Shown: piece after piece, positions 31,634-46,034 of the stretch
How positions within the stretch are numbered: the first letter of the stretch is position 1
Layout: each line of letters begins with the position of its first letter
Origin: CAVORB01 sp963736235
GTDB taxonomy: Bacteria > Pseudomonadota > Gammaproteobacteria > Chromatiales > Chromatiaceae
Direction: 5' to 3'
DNA: 64,000 bases
Assembly: GCA_963736235.1 (NCBI GenBank)
Contig: CAVTOR010000002.1
Span: 47,151-111,150, forward strand
Translations under genes and position numbers: made by a program
The notes under the pieces: model-generated
What the model saw: only the letters and a program-made list of their open reading frames with translations
The model's database searches: none
Told to the model about the DNA's origin: nothing

Positions 31634-32098
31634 ATGAAGCGCAGAACATTGCTGAGGGCAGCGGTTAGCACCGCGCAGCTGTCCCTGCTGATCGGTGCCG
31701 GGACGATCCTGCCCAGAAGACTGCTGGCGCAGTGGCCGGCCGACGCCTTCCATGCCGAGAAGCTGGACGACGCCGAGCGGCTCCTGTTCGGCGAGCGCCC
31801 GATCGAGGACAGCGATCTGGTCGGCATCGAGGCACCCGACATCGCGGAGAACGGCCGCAACGTCCCGGTCGAGATCCGGGTCGCGCTCGCCGCGGCGGAC
31901 TCGGTTAGCCTGTTCTCGGACAAGAATCCCTTCCCCTTGCTCGCCCGTGCCCGCTTCACGCCCGCGGTGGCGCCCAGGCTTGCACTGCGCGTCAAGCTCG
32001 GCGAGTCGGGCAACCTGATTGCCGTCGTCGAGGCCGACGGCAAACTCTATCGCAGGACGCGACCGGTCAAGGTTACCGCCGGCGGCTGCGGCGGCTGA
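31634..32098 (+). CDS. soxY: Sulfur carrier protein SoxY
   Basis: Periplasmic protein that carries sulfur intermediates of the Sox thiosulfate pathway on a C-terminal cysteine. The sequence ends in the diagnostic GGCGG swinging arm (TAGGCGG). The N-terminus MKRRTLLRAAVSTAQLSLLIG has a twin-arginine-like start and ends in a hydrophobic stretch, suggesting Tat export with SoxZ as co-exported partner. 154 residues, usual size. ATG at 31634 has AAGGAG 7 bases upstream. soxZ follows 41 bases later. No soxX, soxA, soxB or soxC in the window; many sulfur oxidisers keep soxYZ apart. Confidence 0.95.
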   Translation: MKRRTLLRAAVSTAQLSLLIGAGTILPRRLLAQWPADAFHAEKLDDAERLLFGERPIEDSDLVGIEAPDIAENGRNVPVEIRVALAAADSVSLFSDKNPFPLLARARFTPAVAPRLALRVKLGESGNLIAVVEADGKLYRRTRPVKVTAGGCGG

Positions 32099-32139
32099 GG
32101 GGGCAACCCCGCGTAAACCGAGCTTGAGGCATACAAGAC

Positions 32140-32460
32140 ATGGCAAACGAAGACGCAGGAAGGGTTCGCGCCCGACTCAGGGACGGCGTGGTGACGGTCA
32201 AGGTGCTGATGAAACATCCGATGGAAACCGGCAGCCGGAAGAACCCAGGTACGGGAGAACTGCTGCCGCGGCACTTCATTCGCGAGGTCGTGTGCGAGCA
32301 CAACGGGACCCCCGTGCTCACCCTCGACTGGGGTTGGGGCGTGTCCGCCAATCCCTACCTCTCCTTCGATCTCAGGGAGGGCAAGGTAGGCGATGCGATC
32401 GCGATCCGGTGGACAGACAACAAGGGCGAGACCGCCACGATCGAGGGTGAGGTCCAGTAG
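32140..32460 (+). CDS. soxZ: Thiosulfate oxidation carrier subunit SoxZ
   Basis: Partner of SoxY; the SoxYZ heterodimer holds the sulfur substrate. The immunoglobulin-like 106-residue protein has GVVTVKVLMKHPMETG, HFIREVVCEHNG, LDWGWGVSANPYLSFD and IRWTDNKGE. No signal peptide is seen, which fits hitch-hiking export with the Tat-type SoxY signal. It is the second gene of the pair. Confidence 0.95.
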   Translation: MANEDAGRVRARLRDGVVTVKVLMKHPMETGSRKNPGTGELLPRHFIREVVCEHNGTPVLTLDWGWGVSANPYLSFDLREGKVGDAIAIRWTDNKGETATIEGEVQ

Positions 32461-32839
32461 CGCGGTCGGCGGTCGATCCTGCCGGACGTCCTGACCGACG
32501 AGGGCGGCCCGAAGGTCGCGGGTTCCCGGCCGCAAAGTGTGTCCCCGAGGTGCGACATTCTGTCGCGGCGGCCACCGCGCCCGCGTCAAATGAGTCCCGC
32601 CCGCGGGCAAACGGCAGCCCACCCCCGCCGAGCGGACAACCAGTCCCGACCGCGACCTCGACGCCAGCCAAATCGCTGCACCGGCAGCGCCGACGGGGTA
32701 GCGGCCAAACCGTCAGCGCGTCTCCGTCGGCAGGTCGTGCAGCCGCGCAGGCGGAGTGGCATCACTCTTGCGTTTGTGCCCTGTTGGGTCTAAAGAATCC
32801 CGCATGCATGTTTTCCCATGCGGTTCGAGGACTACTCAA
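32461..32839. other. Intergenic region between soxZ and mobA
   Basis: No gene was recognised here. At 32552-32566 there is a short inverted repeat, GCGACA-TTC-TGTCGC. It has no T-run after it, so it looks more like an operator than a terminator, but there is no further support. The open frame leading into mobA has no conserved residues before 32840. Confidence 0.5.
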
Positions 32840-33448
32840 ATGGAGAGCGAGAAACCCCGGCGCGAGCGGATCACCGGCATCATCCTCGCCGGCGGCCAGG
32901 CGCGCCGCATGGGCGGACAGGACAAGGGGCTGGTCCCCTTCGCCGGACGTCCCCTCATCGAATGGGTGCTCGAGGCGCTATCGCCCCAGGTCGCCCGGGT
33001 CATGATCAACGCCAATCGCAACCGAGAGGCCTACGCCGGCTACGGTCTCCCGGTGATCAGCGATGGGTTCGATGGGTTCCAGGGCCCCCTGGCCGGCTTC
33101 GCCAGCGCCATGTCGGCGGTGGACACGCCCTGGATCGTCACGGTTCCGTGTGACGGCCCCTTCCCCGCCCCTGACCTGGTCGGCCGTCTTTGTGCAGCCG
33201 TGGCCGATCAGCGCGCGGAGATCGCGGTAGCGACGGACGGCGAGCGCATGCAGCCAGTCTACGCGCTGATTCCCATCGCGCTGGCAGCGAGCCTCGACCG
33301 TTTCCTGGACGCAGGAGAACGCAAGATCGACCGCTGGTACGCATTGCACCGGGTCGCGCTGGCGGACTTCAGCGACCGCCCGCGGGCATTCTCCAACATC
33401 AACTCCGTCGACGAGGCGGAGCGGCTGACGCGGGAGGTCTCCCCGTGA
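32840..33448 (+). CDS. mobA: Molybdenum cofactor guanylyltransferase MobA
   Basis: Transfers GMP from GTP to Mo-molybdopterin, giving the guanine dinucleotide cofactor used by DMSO-reductase-type enzymes. The 202-residue nucleotidyltransferase shows GIILAGGQARRMGGQDKGL, LIEWVLEALSPQV, TVPCDGPFPAPDLV and FSNINSVDEAERL. The ATG at 32840 (MESEKPRRERI) is chosen because the family motif starts 12 residues later. Its TGA overlaps the mobB GTG (GTGA). Confidence 0.95.
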   Translation: MESEKPRRERITGIILAGGQARRMGGQDKGLVPFAGRPLIEWVLEALSPQVARVMINANRNREAYAGYGLPVISDGFDGFQGPLAGFASAMSAVDTPWIVTVPCDGPFPAPDLVGRLCAAVADQRAEIAVATDGERMQPVYALIPIALAASLDRFLDAGERKIDRWYALHRVALADFSDRPRAFSNINSVDEAERLTREVSP

Positions 33449-33993
33449 CCGTGCAATGTTCAGTCCCGCTGCTCGGATTCTGCGCCTACAGCGGGACCGG
33501 CAAGACCACCCTGCTGCAGCGGCTGATCCCCGGGCTGAAGGAGGCGGGACTCAGGCTGGCCTTGCTCAAGCACGCCCACCACAGCTTCGAGATCGACCAG
33601 CCGGGCAAGGACAGCTACCAGCTGCGCAAGGCCGGCGCCGACCAGGTGCTCATCGCCTCGCGCCAACGGGTGGCCCTGATCAGGGAATGCGCCCGGCCGA
33701 CCGGCGAGCCCCGGCTCGCGGAGCTGCTGCCCTGCATCGACACCCGCGAGCTCGACCTGGTGCTGGTGGAGGGGTTCAAGCACGAGCCGATCCCCAAGAT
33801 CGAGCTCTACCGGCCCGCGCTGGGCAGGCCCTTGATCCACGCCACCGATTCCCACGTGATCGCCGTCGCCGCCGACGCTCCTTTTCCGCTCGCCCGTGAA
33901 CTCCCACTGCTCGATCTCAACCGCCCGGAGACCGTGCTGCACTTCGTGCTGGACTGGCTGCAGGGGCGGCGGAGACTCGCGGCGACCGGGTAA
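33445..33993 (+). CDS. mobB: Molybdopterin-guanine dinucleotide biosynthesis adapter MobB
   Basis: GTP-binding accessory protein of MGD formation, not strictly essential in E. coli. P-loop GFCAYSGTGKTTLLQRLIP, then LALLKHAHHSFEIDQPGKDS, LVLVEGFKHEPIPKIELYRP. GTG start at 33445 overlaps the mobA stop. 182 residues, usual for the family. The mobAB pair stands alone, so the Moco enzymes it serves lie elsewhere. Confidence 0.94.
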   Translation: MTVQCSVPLLGFCAYSGTGKTTLLQRLIPGLKEAGLRLALLKHAHHSFEIDQPGKDSYQLRKAGADQVLIASRQRVALIRECARPTGEPRLAELLPCIDTRELDLVLVEGFKHEPIPKIELYRPALGRPLIHATDSHVIAVAADAPFPLARELPLLDLNRPETVLHFVLDWLQGRRRLAATG

Positions 33994-34047
33994 GCTCCTT
34001 AATTCCTGCACGAACGCAATCCATAATGGGCATTGGGAGCAATGCCC

Positions 34048-35541
34048 GTGAACCTGTCTATCCGCACAAAACTGTTCCTGACCCTGCTGACCGCGAGCAC
34101 CCTAGCCGTGCTTGGCATGCAGGCGTTCATGCACTGGTCCTTCCACAACGGGCTGCTGGAGCTGGCCGAGGCGCGCCAGCAAGAGCGGGTAGACGCCATC
34201 GCCGAGCGCCTGATCGAGCGCTACGAGCAGGACGGGGGCTGGGAGCGCCTCGCGGCGGACAAACGCCTGTGGATCGCCGTGCTGCTCGACCGGGGAGAGG
34301 GCCCGCTGCGCGAGCGGGATTCGCCCGCGCTCGGCGCGCACCGCGCTCCCGGCCGGCGAATGGGCCGCTGGCTCCGCCACACCTTCGAGGAGCCAGGGGT
34401 CTGGCCGCCTACCCCGGTTCTGAATCATGCCCAGAGGCCGGATGGAGAACCCCTGCGCCTGGAGATGCGGCTCATGCTCCTGGGTGCGGACGGCACCCTG
34501 ATCTATGGACGAGACGATCTGGCGGCCGGGACCCTGAGATTTCCCCTGCGGCTGAACGACGAGCGGATCGGAGAGCTCGCCCTGATACCCGGTCCCTTCA
34601 TCCCCGACACCGGCGAGCTGCGCTTCCGGGAGCGCCAGACCACCTCACTCGCGATCATCGCATTGGGCATGATCCTGCTCTCCGCCGCCTTCGCCTTCCC
34701 GCTGTCCAGACGGCTGTCGCGCCCCGTGCTCGGCTTTCGCGACACCGCCAGGCGCCTCGCCGCCGGAGACTTCGGCGCCCGGGTGCCCATAACGGGTGAC
34801 GACGAGCTGGGGCGGTTGGGTCGCGACATCAACGCCCTGGCAGAGACGCTGGAACGCAACGAGCACGCCCGCCGCCGCTGGGTGGCCGACATCTCCCACG
34901 AGCTGCGCACCCCCCTCGCCCTGCTGCGTGCCGAGATCGAGGCCCTGCAGGACGGCGTGCGCCCGCTGGAAAGGGCGGCAGTGGATTCCCTCCACGGCGA
35001 CGTGATGCGCCTGGGGCGCCTGGTGGATGACCTCCATGACCTGTCGATGACGGACCTGGGCGCGCTGGCCTACCACAAGCAGGAGACCGATCCGGTCGAG
35101 GTCCTCGAGGGCGACCTGGACGCCTTCCGCGGCGAATTCGCCGCCGCGGGCCTGACGCTGAACGTCGAAAACCGGCTGAAGCAGCCCGTGATCCTGCAGG
35201 CCGACGAGCACCGGCTGTCCCAGCTGTTCAGAAACCTGCTCCGCAACAGCCTGCGGTATTCGGACGCGGGAGGCGGCCTGCGCATCGGGCTGGAGCTGGA
35301 CGGCCGCAACCTGGTCATCGACCTGCAGGACACGGCACCCGGCGTCCCCCCTGGATCCTTGCCGCAGCTCTTCGAGCGGCTCTACCGGGTCGAGGCCTCC
35401 CGTAGCCGCGACAACGGCGGCACGGGGCTCGGGCTCGCCATCTGCAAGAACATCGTCGAGGCCCACGGCGGGACCATCGAGGCCCGCCCCTCGCCCCTGG
35501 GCGGCCTCTGGATACGGATCAGGCTTCCCGTCGGATCATGA
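34048..35541 (+). CDS. Sensor histidine kinase, BaeS-like
   Basis: Inner-membrane sensor, partner of the response regulator that overlaps its 3' end. TM1 lies at about residues 8-25 (RTKLFLTLLTASTLAVLG), then a periplasmic sensor domain, TM2 at about 195-215 (IIALGMILLSAAFAFPLS) and a HAMP domain. The phosphorylated His is in VADISHELRTPLA. The HATPase has N-box LFRNLLRNSLRY, G1 DLQDTAPGVP and G2 NGGTGLGLAICKN. The GTG at 34048 is chosen: GGGAG lies 8 bases before it and only 2 before an ATG at 34042. About 497 residues. BaeS-like by order with the BaeR-like and Spy-like genes. Confidence 0.9.
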   Translation: MNLSIRTKLFLTLLTASTLAVLGMQAFMHWSFHNGLLELAEARQQERVDAIAERLIERYEQDGGWERLAADKRLWIAVLLDRGEGPLRERDSPALGAHRAPGRRMGRWLRHTFEEPGVWPPTPVLNHAQRPDGEPLRLEMRLMLLGADGTLIYGRDDLAAGTLRFPLRLNDERIGELALIPGPFIPDTGELRFRERQTTSLAIIALGMILLSAAFAFPLSRRLSRPVLGFRDTARRLAAGDFGARVPITGDDELGRLGRDINALAETLERNEHARRRWVADISHELRTPLALLRAEIEALQDGVRPLERAAVDSLHGDVMRLGRLVDDLHDLSMTDLGALAYHKQETDPVEVLEGDLDAFRGEFAAAGLTLNVENRLKQPVILQADEHRLSQLFRNLLRNSLRYSDAGGGLRIGLELDGRNLVIDLQDTAPGVPPGSLPQLFERLYRVEASRSRDNGGTGLGLAICKNIVEAHGGTIEARPSPLGGLWIRIRLPVGS

Positions 35542-36245
35542 GCGACCTGATATTGATCGTCGAGGACGAGGAGAGGCTCGCCGGGCTGCTGGCGGATTAT
35601 CTGCAGGCGGCCGGTTACGAAACCCACCAGCTCGCCGAGGGACCGCCGGTCGTCGACTGGATTCGCTCCCACGACCCCGCCCTTGTGCTGCTGGATCTGA
35701 TGCTGCCGGGACGCGACGGGCTCGACATCTGCCGCGACATCCGCGCGTTCAGCCGGGTACCCGTCATCATGACCACCGCCCGCATCGAGGAGATCGATCG
35801 CCTTCTAGGGCTGGAGCTGGGCGCCGACGACTATGTGTGCAAGCCCTACAGCCCGCGGGAGGTGGTGGCCCGGGTGAAAGCGGTGCTGCGTCGGGCCGGA
35901 TCTCAGGTCGAGGCCGAGAGCCGGCGATTGACCCTCGACGAGGGCAGCCTCCGGGTACACGCCGCGGGGGGCGAGGCCGAGCTGACCGCGGTCGAGTTCG
36001 CCCTCCTCGCCACCCTGCATTCCGCGCCAGGGCGCATCTTCAGCCGCGAGCGGCTGATGGACCGCATCTATCACGATCATCGCGTCGTCTCCGACCGCAC
36101 CATCGACAGCCACGTGAAGAAGCTCAGACGCAAGCTCACGGAGCTGGTGCCGGATCGTGAGCTCATTCACTCCGTCTACGGCGTCGGCTATCGCTACGAG
36201 GACAGGGCGACCGAGGAAGCCCTGTCCCGGGGCGGCCCGAGCTGA
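35538..36245 (+). CDS. OmpR-family response regulator, BaeR-like
   Basis: DNA-binding response regulator of 235 residues. The receiver domain shows LILIVEDEERLAGLL, the phosphorylated Asp in LVLLDLMLPGRDG, Thr in VIMTTAR and Lys in YVCKPYSPREVV. The winged-helix effector (SRERLMDRIYHDHRVVSDRTIDSHVKKLRRKL) is OmpR type. Its ATG overlaps the last codons of the kinase (ATGA), so they are co-translated. In E. coli BaeR controls spy and efflux genes; a Spy-like gene follows here. Confidence 0.91.
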   Translation: MSDLILIVEDEERLAGLLADYLQAAGYETHQLAEGPPVVDWIRSHDPALVLLDLMLPGRDGLDICRDIRAFSRVPVIMTTARIEEIDRLLGLELGADDYVCKPYSPREVVARVKAVLRRAGSQVEAESRRLTLDEGSLRVHAAGGEAELTAVEFALLATLHSAPGRIFSRERLMDRIYHDHRVVSDRTIDSHVKKLRRKLTELVPDRELIHSVYGVGYRYEDRATEEALSRGGPS

Positions 36246-36414
36246 ACCCCCTCCGGATGCCGAAGTCTCGGATTCCGGAATTCGCGGGGCGCGGCTTTCA
36301 CATTCTTTCCCAAGTCCCTGCAAGGAGTCTCCACGGTCGCCCGCTATCGTTAAGGCATCGGAAGGGCAAACGCCGCCGATCGACGACCCAGGATTCGAGA
36401 ACAGGAGACGAACC

Positions 36415-36924
36415 ATGAACAAGACCATGCTCGCAATCGGTTTCGGCATCATGACCGCCGCAGCCACCACCGTCAGCCTCGCGCAGGGGCCGGGGTGGGG
36501 ATATGGCCCATGCTTCCAGCAGGGGGCAACCCCGCCCGCGGTCCAACCGGGCGGCGGTTACGGCCCCCCGGGGGGCGGTTACGGGCCCGGCCGGATGGGC
36601 GGTATGCGAGGCGACCCGGCGCAGCGGATCAACCGCCGCCTCGATTTCCTCACGCGGGAGCTTGACCTGACCGCGGACCAGCAGGCACAGGTCAAGGGCG
36701 TCCTCGAGGAGCAGCAGGCCACGCGCACCGCCATGAGGGGGCGGACCCACGGACGCATCTCGTCGCTGCTCACCGACACCCAGCGCTCGAAGTTCGACCA
36801 GATGCGCGCCAACCTCCGCGGCGGTCGACAGGGCAACTGGGGTCCCGGCGGAGGCGGCGGGCCGGGCATGGGTTATCCTCGGGCGCCCGGGTATGCGCCG
36901 GCACCCCTGGGCGCCGGACAATAG
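36415..36924 (+). CDS. Spy/CpxP-like periplasmic protein, Gly/Pro-rich
   Basis: Probable periplasmic envelope-stress protein. The signal peptide MNKTMLAIGFGIMTAAATTVSLA is followed by a low-complexity GPGWGYGPC / GGGYGPPGGG stretch. A helical core reads NRRLDFLTRELDLTADQQAQ, then VKGVLEEQQATRTAM and SLLTDTQRSKFDQMRANL, the layout of LTXXQ (CpxP/Spy) proteins. The tail is again Gly/Pro-rich. RBS AGGAGACGAA precedes the ATG. It follows the BaeSR-like genes by 169 bases, which suggests it is a target of that system. Confidence 0.88.
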   Translation: MNKTMLAIGFGIMTAAATTVSLAQGPGWGYGPCFQQGATPPAVQPGGGYGPPGGGYGPGRMGGMRGDPAQRINRRLDFLTRELDLTADQQAQVKGVLEEQQATRTAMRGRTHGRISSLLTDTQRSKFDQMRANLRGGRQGNWGPGGGGGPGMGYPRAPGYAPAPLGAGQ

Positions 36925-36997
36925 CCCCGCACGGCCAACCCGATGTGGGGCGGCGCTGTCGCCCCGCTCCCGTACGCCAGGCGCGGGGGCGGGGGCC

Positions 36998-37177
36998 TCA
37001 CAATCCGCGAAACGCGGCGCGCAAGGCCACCATCAGCACCCGCACCAGGATCCACAGCACCCATAGGACCGCGAGCGCGGCGGCAGCGCTCAGGATCTGA
37101 AGCAGCAATCCCTGGGCGGCGAACCAGTCCTGCCAGGCACTGATCAGCCGCCCCAAATCCCGAATCAGCTCGAACAC
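36998..37177 (-). CDS. Small membrane protein of unknown function
   Basis: About 59 residues, with one or two hydrophobic segments (LLLQILSAAAALAVLWVLWI) and basic, Arg-rich ends. The GTG at 37177 is chosen because AAGGAG lies 8 bases before it; a further GTG is three codons upstream. No family was recognised. It lies alone between the Spy-like gene and uvrA on the opposite strand. Short, but the clear RBS and single hydrophobic block make it plausible. Confidence 0.55.
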   Translation of the reverse strand: MFELIRDLGRLISAWQDWFAAQGLLLQILSAAAALAVLWVLWILVRVLMVALRAAFRGL

Positions 37178-37292
37178 GATTCCCACTCCTTATCTCTTGG
37201 CGTCAGCTGCGCGACGCCAGCCCAAGCGGGCGCAGGCGTACCGCGCGTGGCATCATGTCTGGTTTATCCCGGAAGCCCGGATACGCTACCGA

Positions 37293-42840
<5,548 letters not shown>

Positions 42841-42889
42841 GGAAACCCGGGAAATCGCGCGCGCCGCGGGGCCTCGGCTCCGCCGCGAC

Positions 42890-43665
42890 CTAGGCCACGC
42901 CCAGCGTCTGGTTGATGTACTGCACCACCGCCGGGTTGAGGCCGGTGCGCTGGGCGAGCTGCTGCAGATACGCCCGCTCGGCGTCGGTGTCCACCTCGAT
43001 GGCGAGCAGGGAGGCGGCATAGACCTCGGCGGCGGCCTCAGGCGCCGGGGATTTCCGCGACGAAGGCGTCGAGATCCAGGGGCTTGCTCATCTCCGCCAA
43101 CACCCATTTCTGGGTGTCCTGGTCCAGACCCGACTCCTTGAGCTTCCCGACGATGCGCTCCACTTCCTTGGGACCGATCTCGCCGTCGGACTTGGCCGCG
43201 TTGATCATGGCCTTCAGCACCAGGGAGGCGTTTTGCTCCAGAGGTCCGCGCCTCATCGGGGGTCTCCGGCGCCTTGAGCCCGAGGGGCACGGCCCCGCCC
43301 GAGAAGGGGCTGGCGCCTTGCGCCTGGCCGCCGTTCATCAGGGCCTTCATCGCCACCCCGGCAAGCATGGCAAGCGCCCCACCGCCGAGGGCGCCCTTCA
43401 CCGAATCGCCTCCGCCGCCGAGCAGCGATCCGAGAACCGCGCCGATGCCGCCCGCCTGCAGCGGGTTTTGCGCCGCGCTGCCCAGACCCCCCTTGACGGC
43501 GTCGAGCACGCCATCGAGCAAGCCGCCTCCGAGACCGCCCGCTCCGGCCGGCTCTCCAGCACGCTGCCGCTGCAGCTGCTCCAGGGCGTTCCCCATCCGA
43601 TTCTGCCCGGAGGGGGCCGTCGCGTTCTGCATGAAAGCACCGATCAGATCACTGAAGTTGGGCAT
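42890..43665 (-). CDS. DUF533 / TerB-like membrane-associated protein, with two apparent indels
   Basis: Family of unknown function with a TerB-like C-terminal domain. The N-terminus MPNFSDLIGAFMQNA is followed by a Gly/Ala-rich low-complexity part (LGGGLLDGVLDAVKGGLG, GGIGAVLGSLLGGG) that may lie in or on a membrane. The C-terminal helical domain shows LVLKAMINAAKSDGEIGPKE, then VVQYINQTLGVA at the end. Frames change near 43255 and 43035. Corrected length is about 258 residues. It starts 50 bases after the uvrA stop on the other strand. Confidence 0.84.
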
Positions 43666-44087
43666 CTGGATTTTCCTCTTTGGGTGGATGTAATGCGCAT
43701 TGGTCTCAGGAAACGCGAACCGTTTCGCCCTGCCGCCGCGAAAGATGCGGGCCGACTGTCACCTGTTCAACAGACGGCGCAGGCCCTCCGGGCGCTTGCC
43801 AGTCCTTGGTCAGTACCAGAGGCCGCCAATGTGCCAGCGAGGCCGCGACGGCACGCGCCCGGCGAGCATATCGTATCGGTCCGGCCGCGGCCGCGTAAGA
43901 GACAGCGCCACGGCACGCGGCAGCTCCTCGCGCTCCCGCAGCTCCAGCAGGCGCCCTACCCGGTCCGCCGTCGGCGGATGGGTACGGAGCAGAGACGGAT
44001 CCGGCAGACGCCGCCCGGGGAGTACCACGCGCTCCCACAGACCCGCCTGATAGTAGTCCATTTTCCGCAGGGCCGAGACCAGTCCCT

Positions 44088-44096
44088 CCGGATCTC
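44088..44096. repeat. Target-site duplication, left copy
   Basis: CCGGATCTC at the left flank of the insertion element. The same nine bases occur at 46026-46034. The next base (C) is shared by both flanks and could make it ten. ISAs1-family elements usually duplicate 8-10 bases. Confidence 0.9.
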
Positions 44097-46025
44097 CACG
44101 GCGAATCCGTTCTAGCCCGCCTGAGCTTGGAGGGACGGCGAACGGTGCCGGGAGTTGTCGGTCATGCGCAGGTAGTCGAAGACCAGGCGGACATTGCGCG
44201 CCAGGCGCTGGATGGTCGCGGCGACGGTATCGCGGGACTTGGACCTGATGGCACCGGTGGCGAAGCGGCGTAGGGCGGTAATGTTCTCGGGACCGTGTCC
44301 GGTGCGGATGGTGCAGCGATCCTCGTCCCAGTTCCAGTCGAGGATGTAGTGGCAGCCGTTCTCGACGGTCCAGTGGCCGCGGTTGAAGGCCAGGATGGCC
44401 GCGGCGCTGGCGGTTGTCGGGGAATGGCTGGTGATGCCGTAGACGGTTTCGGTCGTGGTCTTACCGGTGGTCTTCTCGATGGTGGGGCGCGCGATGACGA
44501 AGACTTGGCCGACACCGGGGAAGTCGAGGTAGTCGTTGAGGGCGGTGCTGGTCCAAATGCAGCGCTGCTCGATGCGGCCATGGGCCAGGGTGAGCGGCTC
44601 GGTGAAGTCGGGTGTGCCGCGGCCCTGGAAGAATAGGCGGATGTCTTCGCGCAAGATCGGCTGATTGCCTTTGACGGTGAAGACGTAGTCGGCGTTGCGC
44701 TCGATGAGGTATTGGGCGAGCTTGCGTTGGGTCAGCAGGGCGTCGGCGGTGATGGTCTTGCCAGCGATATCGATGGGTTCCAGCAGCGGGATGACCATCC
44801 CGATCTCGTTGGTTTGCTTGACCTCGTCGCTGCCGCCTACGGGCAGGGAGCCGACTTTTTTTGAGTGTGGCAGGTCTGGCTCTGGTGGCCGACGACGCCG
44901 AGGATGTGGGTCTGGCGATCTTCGGCATCGATGGCATTGCACATCGTCTTGCCGTCGATGGCCAGCCCTTCGTCGGTCGCGGCCCGCTGGGTGTTCCAGC
45001 GTTGTAGGGCGCTGTCCAAGGCATCCGGGTCAACGCGGGTGAGCACCTCGCGGATGACGGTACGACTGGGTACCGCGTAGCGACGGTTGCGGTAGCAACA
45101 GCGAAAGCGCGCCCGCGCCTTCTGGCCAAGGTCTTCGGCCCACAGGCTGATGGCTTTGTAGCCGCGCATGCCGCACAGGGTGGCACCCGCGGCGATGGCC
45201 AGCACCGCGGGCAGGGGGTGGAGGCGTCCCTGGCCGCGGCGGGGATCGGGGATGTCGGCAAAGAAGTCGGGCAGAGAGACCATCTGTTCGGCGCTCAACA
45301 TGATGTTCGGGGCTCCGTGACGATACTGGGGGTCGAGTACGGGAGACGACAGGCAGGCCTGGGCTTGGGCGTGCAGAGGGCGGACAAAGACGCGTTTGGC
45401 GGCGCTCGGCGCGGCGCTGTAGCCCGTGCGAGTTCGGCGAAAACCGCGGGTATCACCCACATAGCACCAGTTGGCGGCGCGGTAGATCGTGCCGTGGAAA
45501 CGCCGCGGATCGACAAAGGTCTCCAGCAACAGCAGCGGGTAACCGAAGCGCTCCCGCCAATCGCTGGCCAGACGGCGTTCGCTCAAGGCCAGCACCCGCG
45601 AAGCGAGGTTCGCGACGTGGTACTCGGGCAGGATCAGAAACCGGCTGTTGTTGGCGACCAAGTGCAGGCGGTCGTATTGGTGGCGGAAATCCCAGCCGAT
45701 CCAGATGTCGCGCGCCGCGCACTTCCAGGCCGCCGCGGAGAAGCTCAGCAGGGCCAGCCACTGCCCGTTCCAGGTGGCGACATACCACAGGGTGTGGCCG
45801 ATCTTCGGCAACGCCCCGAGGTAGTGATAGGCCCCCATCAGGGCCTGGAAGCGTCCCTCTTCATGCGCAGCAACGGGTTGTAGGACAATCTCTCGCAGGT
45901 TCAAGCGCCGGGCCTCGGACAACGGGATGTCGACTGGCGTTATACCTGCCTGGCAGGGCGTTGTCCAGAATCGAGGCCAACTCCTTGTTGCGACCAATAA
46001 TCTCGGCTAGGGCAGCTTCGCCCTG
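44097..46025 (-). mobile_element. ISAs1-type insertion sequence with DruA-like (DUF4338) domain
   Basis: The element is about 1.93 kb. Its ends are imperfect inverted repeats: left CACGGCGAATCCGTTCTAGCC, read from 44097 (first 20 bases shown by the pattern CACGGCGAATCCG and CTAGCC), and right, on the other strand from 46025, CAGGGCGAAGCTG and CTAGCC. About 16 of 21 positions match. It carries one coding region, the DUF4338-transposase on the minus strand, whose stop lies in the left end. It is flanked by CCGGATCTC copies and splits htpX. Confidence 0.9.
44112..45997 (-). CDS. DruA-like (DUF4338) - ISAs1 transposase fusion, read in two frames
   Basis: The first frame (45997-44837) begins with a DUF4338/DruA-like domain: EGRFQALMGAYHYLGALPKI, YDRLHLVANNSRFLILPEY, LASRVLALSERRLASDW and RFHGTIYRAANWCYVGDTRG. 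This fold-family was named in the Druantia defence system, but such domains are also known near transposases. The ISAs1 transposase follows (LPDFFADIPDPRRGQGRLHP; first catalytic Asp in AIDGKTM). The second frame (44942-44112) adds VKGNQPILREDIRL and the last catalytic Glu in TVENGCHYILDWNWDED. The frames meet at A AAA AAG near 44870. The true start is uncertain; 45997 is the first usual start codon in frame. Confidence 0.88.
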
Positions 46026-46034
46026 CCGGATCTC
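46026..46034. repeat. Target-site duplication, right copy
   Basis: CCGGATCTC, identical to 44088-44096 on the other side of the element. Confidence 0.9.

Noticed and set aside
44097..46025. A full Druantia defence system
   Set aside because: Only the DruA-like domain is present and it is fused to a transposase inside clear IS ends. No helicase or other Druantia-type genes lie nearby.
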